A stretch of 16,250 nucleotides of DNA from Rickettsia typhi (GTDB lineage: Bacteria > Pseudomonadota > Alphaproteobacteria > Rickettsiales > UBA1997). This document shows positions 15,513 to 16,250 of this stretch, piece after piece; position 1 is the stretch's first letter, and every line of letters starts with the position of its first letter. The stretch is from positions 1-16,250 of the forward strand of contig CAMDOL010000019.1 of NCBI GenBank assembly GCA_945903615.1, read 5' to 3'. The translations under genes and the position numbers were made by a program. The notes beneath the pieces are model-generated. The model saw nothing but the letters and a program-made list of their open reading frames with translations. It did not search any database and had not been told where the DNA came from.

Positions 15513-15553
15513 TTAACTAGCTCTTTGTGGTGAGAAAAACTATTTTTTATACA

Positions 15554-16250
15554 TTAATTTAATTTACTTATTTCGCTTTCTAAGTTCTCTATTTCGATTT
15601 TTAATTCTGCTATTTTATGAATATTATTAGGGTTGTTCTGTTGAAGATCTGCAAGTTGAGTTTTGGAATTATTTAATTTGTCTTTTAAAGCTTCTGTTTT
15701 TGCTTGTTTTTGGGCTTTTTCTTTGTTTTCTTTTTCTTTTTCTTCTGCTTCTTTTTCTTCTGCTTCTTTTTTGTCTTTTTCTTCTTTTTTGTCTTTTTCT
15801 TCTTTTTCTTTTTTGTCTTTTTCTTCTGCTTCTTTTCCTGCTTTTTTGTCTTTGTCTGCTTCTGCTTTTTTGTCTTTTTCTGCTTGTTCTTTTTCTGCTT
15901 GTTCTTTGGCTTTGGCTTCTTCGTCTGCTTTGGCTTTTGTTTGTGCTTCTTTTTTTTCAGCAATAATTTTTTCCAAGTCAGCTCCCTCAATCATTTTTTG
16001 CAATTCATCGTTCTCTTTTTTTAGATCATCCAATGATTTTTGATCTATCTTACCTTTTGTTTGCGCTTTTTGACTCTCGGAATTTTCATCTTTTATTAGC
16101 TCTTCCGCGGTTCTTTTTAACTCATCAACTTTTTTACCAACTTTTTTTAGATCTTCGCCCTTTTGATACTCACTTCTGGCTTGGGCATCTGCTAAATTTT
16201 TCTCAGCAGATTGCTTACTAAGCAAATTTTGATCTTTTTTATATTGTTCA
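15554..16250 (-). CDS. Lys/Glu/Ala-rich coiled-coil protein, 5' end outside window
   Basis: The frame is open from the TAA at 15554 to the window edge, upstream of the first usable start (TTG at 16223-16225), so the N-terminus is missing. The visible 232 residues are nearly all charged and helical. The first part has heptad-like spacing (KKVGKKVDELKRTAEELI), the centre is a low-complexity run of K, E, D, A and Q (DKKEEKDKKEAEEKEAEEK), and a C-terminal coil (IAELKIEIENLESEISKL) follows. No membrane segment or signal is visible in this part. It resembles TolA-like or surface coiled-coil proteins in composition only, and I cannot assign a function. The neighbour downstream is an outer-membrane barrel. 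Confidence 0.7.
   Translation of the reverse strand, partial: EQYKKDQNLLSKQSAEKNLADAQARSEYQKGEDLKKVGKKVDELKRTAEELIKDENSESQKAQTKGKIDQKSLDDLKKENDELQKMIEGADLEKIIAEKKEAQTKAKADEEAKAKEQAEKEQAEKDKKAEADKDKKAGKEAEEKDKKEKEEKDKKEEKDKKEAEEKEAEEKEKENKEKAQKQAKTEALKDKLNNSKTQLADLQQNNPNNIHKIAELKIEIENLESEISKLN
15690..15958 (+). repeat. 269-nt stretch without adenine on the + strand
   Basis: No A occurs on the + strand (no T on the coding minus strand) over 269 nt. The sequence is mostly T and C with scattered G, made of imperfect CTTCTG, CTTTTT and TTTTTTGTC units. It encodes the low-complexity centre of the coiled-coil gene. Confidence 0.9.

Noticed and set aside
15663..16043. Several long open frames on the + strand and in other minus frames opposite the coiled-coil gene.
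   Set aside because: They result from the absence of A on the + strand; their translations are runs of Phe/Leu/Ser/Cys without protein-like features, and the minus-strand Lys/Glu frame continues as coil beyond the biased stretch.

Overview
The window is AT-rich and almost fully coding, and reads like chromosome from a small-genome alphaproteobacterium, possibly Rickettsiales-like or another AT-rich host-associated or aquatic lineage. The lipB protein has alphaproteobacterial-style motifs, a VirB10 protein is present without its usual partners, and ribonuclease D is the short form. A stand-alone hisB suggests histidine synthesis, which most obligate intracellular Rickettsiales lack, so I cannot place it more precisely. 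Stops are mainly TAA, with TAG twice and TGA three times.

Left part (1-6970): an initiator tRNA-fMet on the + strand is followed by six minus-strand genes. In transcription order these are a GT4 glycosyltransferase, a VirB10/TrbI protein, a PPDK/PEP-synthase regulatory kinase-phosphorylase, a response regulator with a degenerate sigma-54-type AAA+ domain, galU and fabD. They abut or nearly abut except at one point, where a palindromic mobile-type element of about 159 bp (3514-3672) lies between the regulatory kinase-phosphorylase and the response regulator. Removing the element and one copy of its TTA duplication leaves an 11-nt spacing, so this was probably one operon. The genes serve envelope precursors (GalU, glycosyltransferase), lipid synthesis (FabD) and regulation.

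Middle (7003-9332): a clear promoter drives sodB-hisB-nagZ on the + strand. sodB has an N-terminal extension that looks like a Tat-type lipoprotein signal, followed by the ordinary cytosolic start with the strongest Shine-Dalgarno sequence I saw in the window.

Accessory-looking region (9371-13158): an SMC/OLD-like AAA ATPase is paired with a small protein carrying a PD-(D/E)xK nuclease signature, which is a candidate two-gene defence system. Next come rnd, an MntA/HepT toxin-antitoxin pair, and a coding remnant in the hepT frame broken by TGA.

Right part (13142-16250): lipB and ruvA diverge from a 14-nt gap. Between ruvA and a convergent DUF481-like outer-membrane gene sits a second copy of the palindromic element, nested inside an unrelated 44-bp inverted repeat. 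The window ends in a Lys/Glu/Ala-rich coiled-coil gene that is incomplete at its 5' end. A 269-nt stretch of its coding strand has no T at all, leaving all six frames free of stops.

The strongest candidates for new biology are the ATPase-nuclease pair, the palindromic element family, and the possible dual-localised superoxide dismutase.
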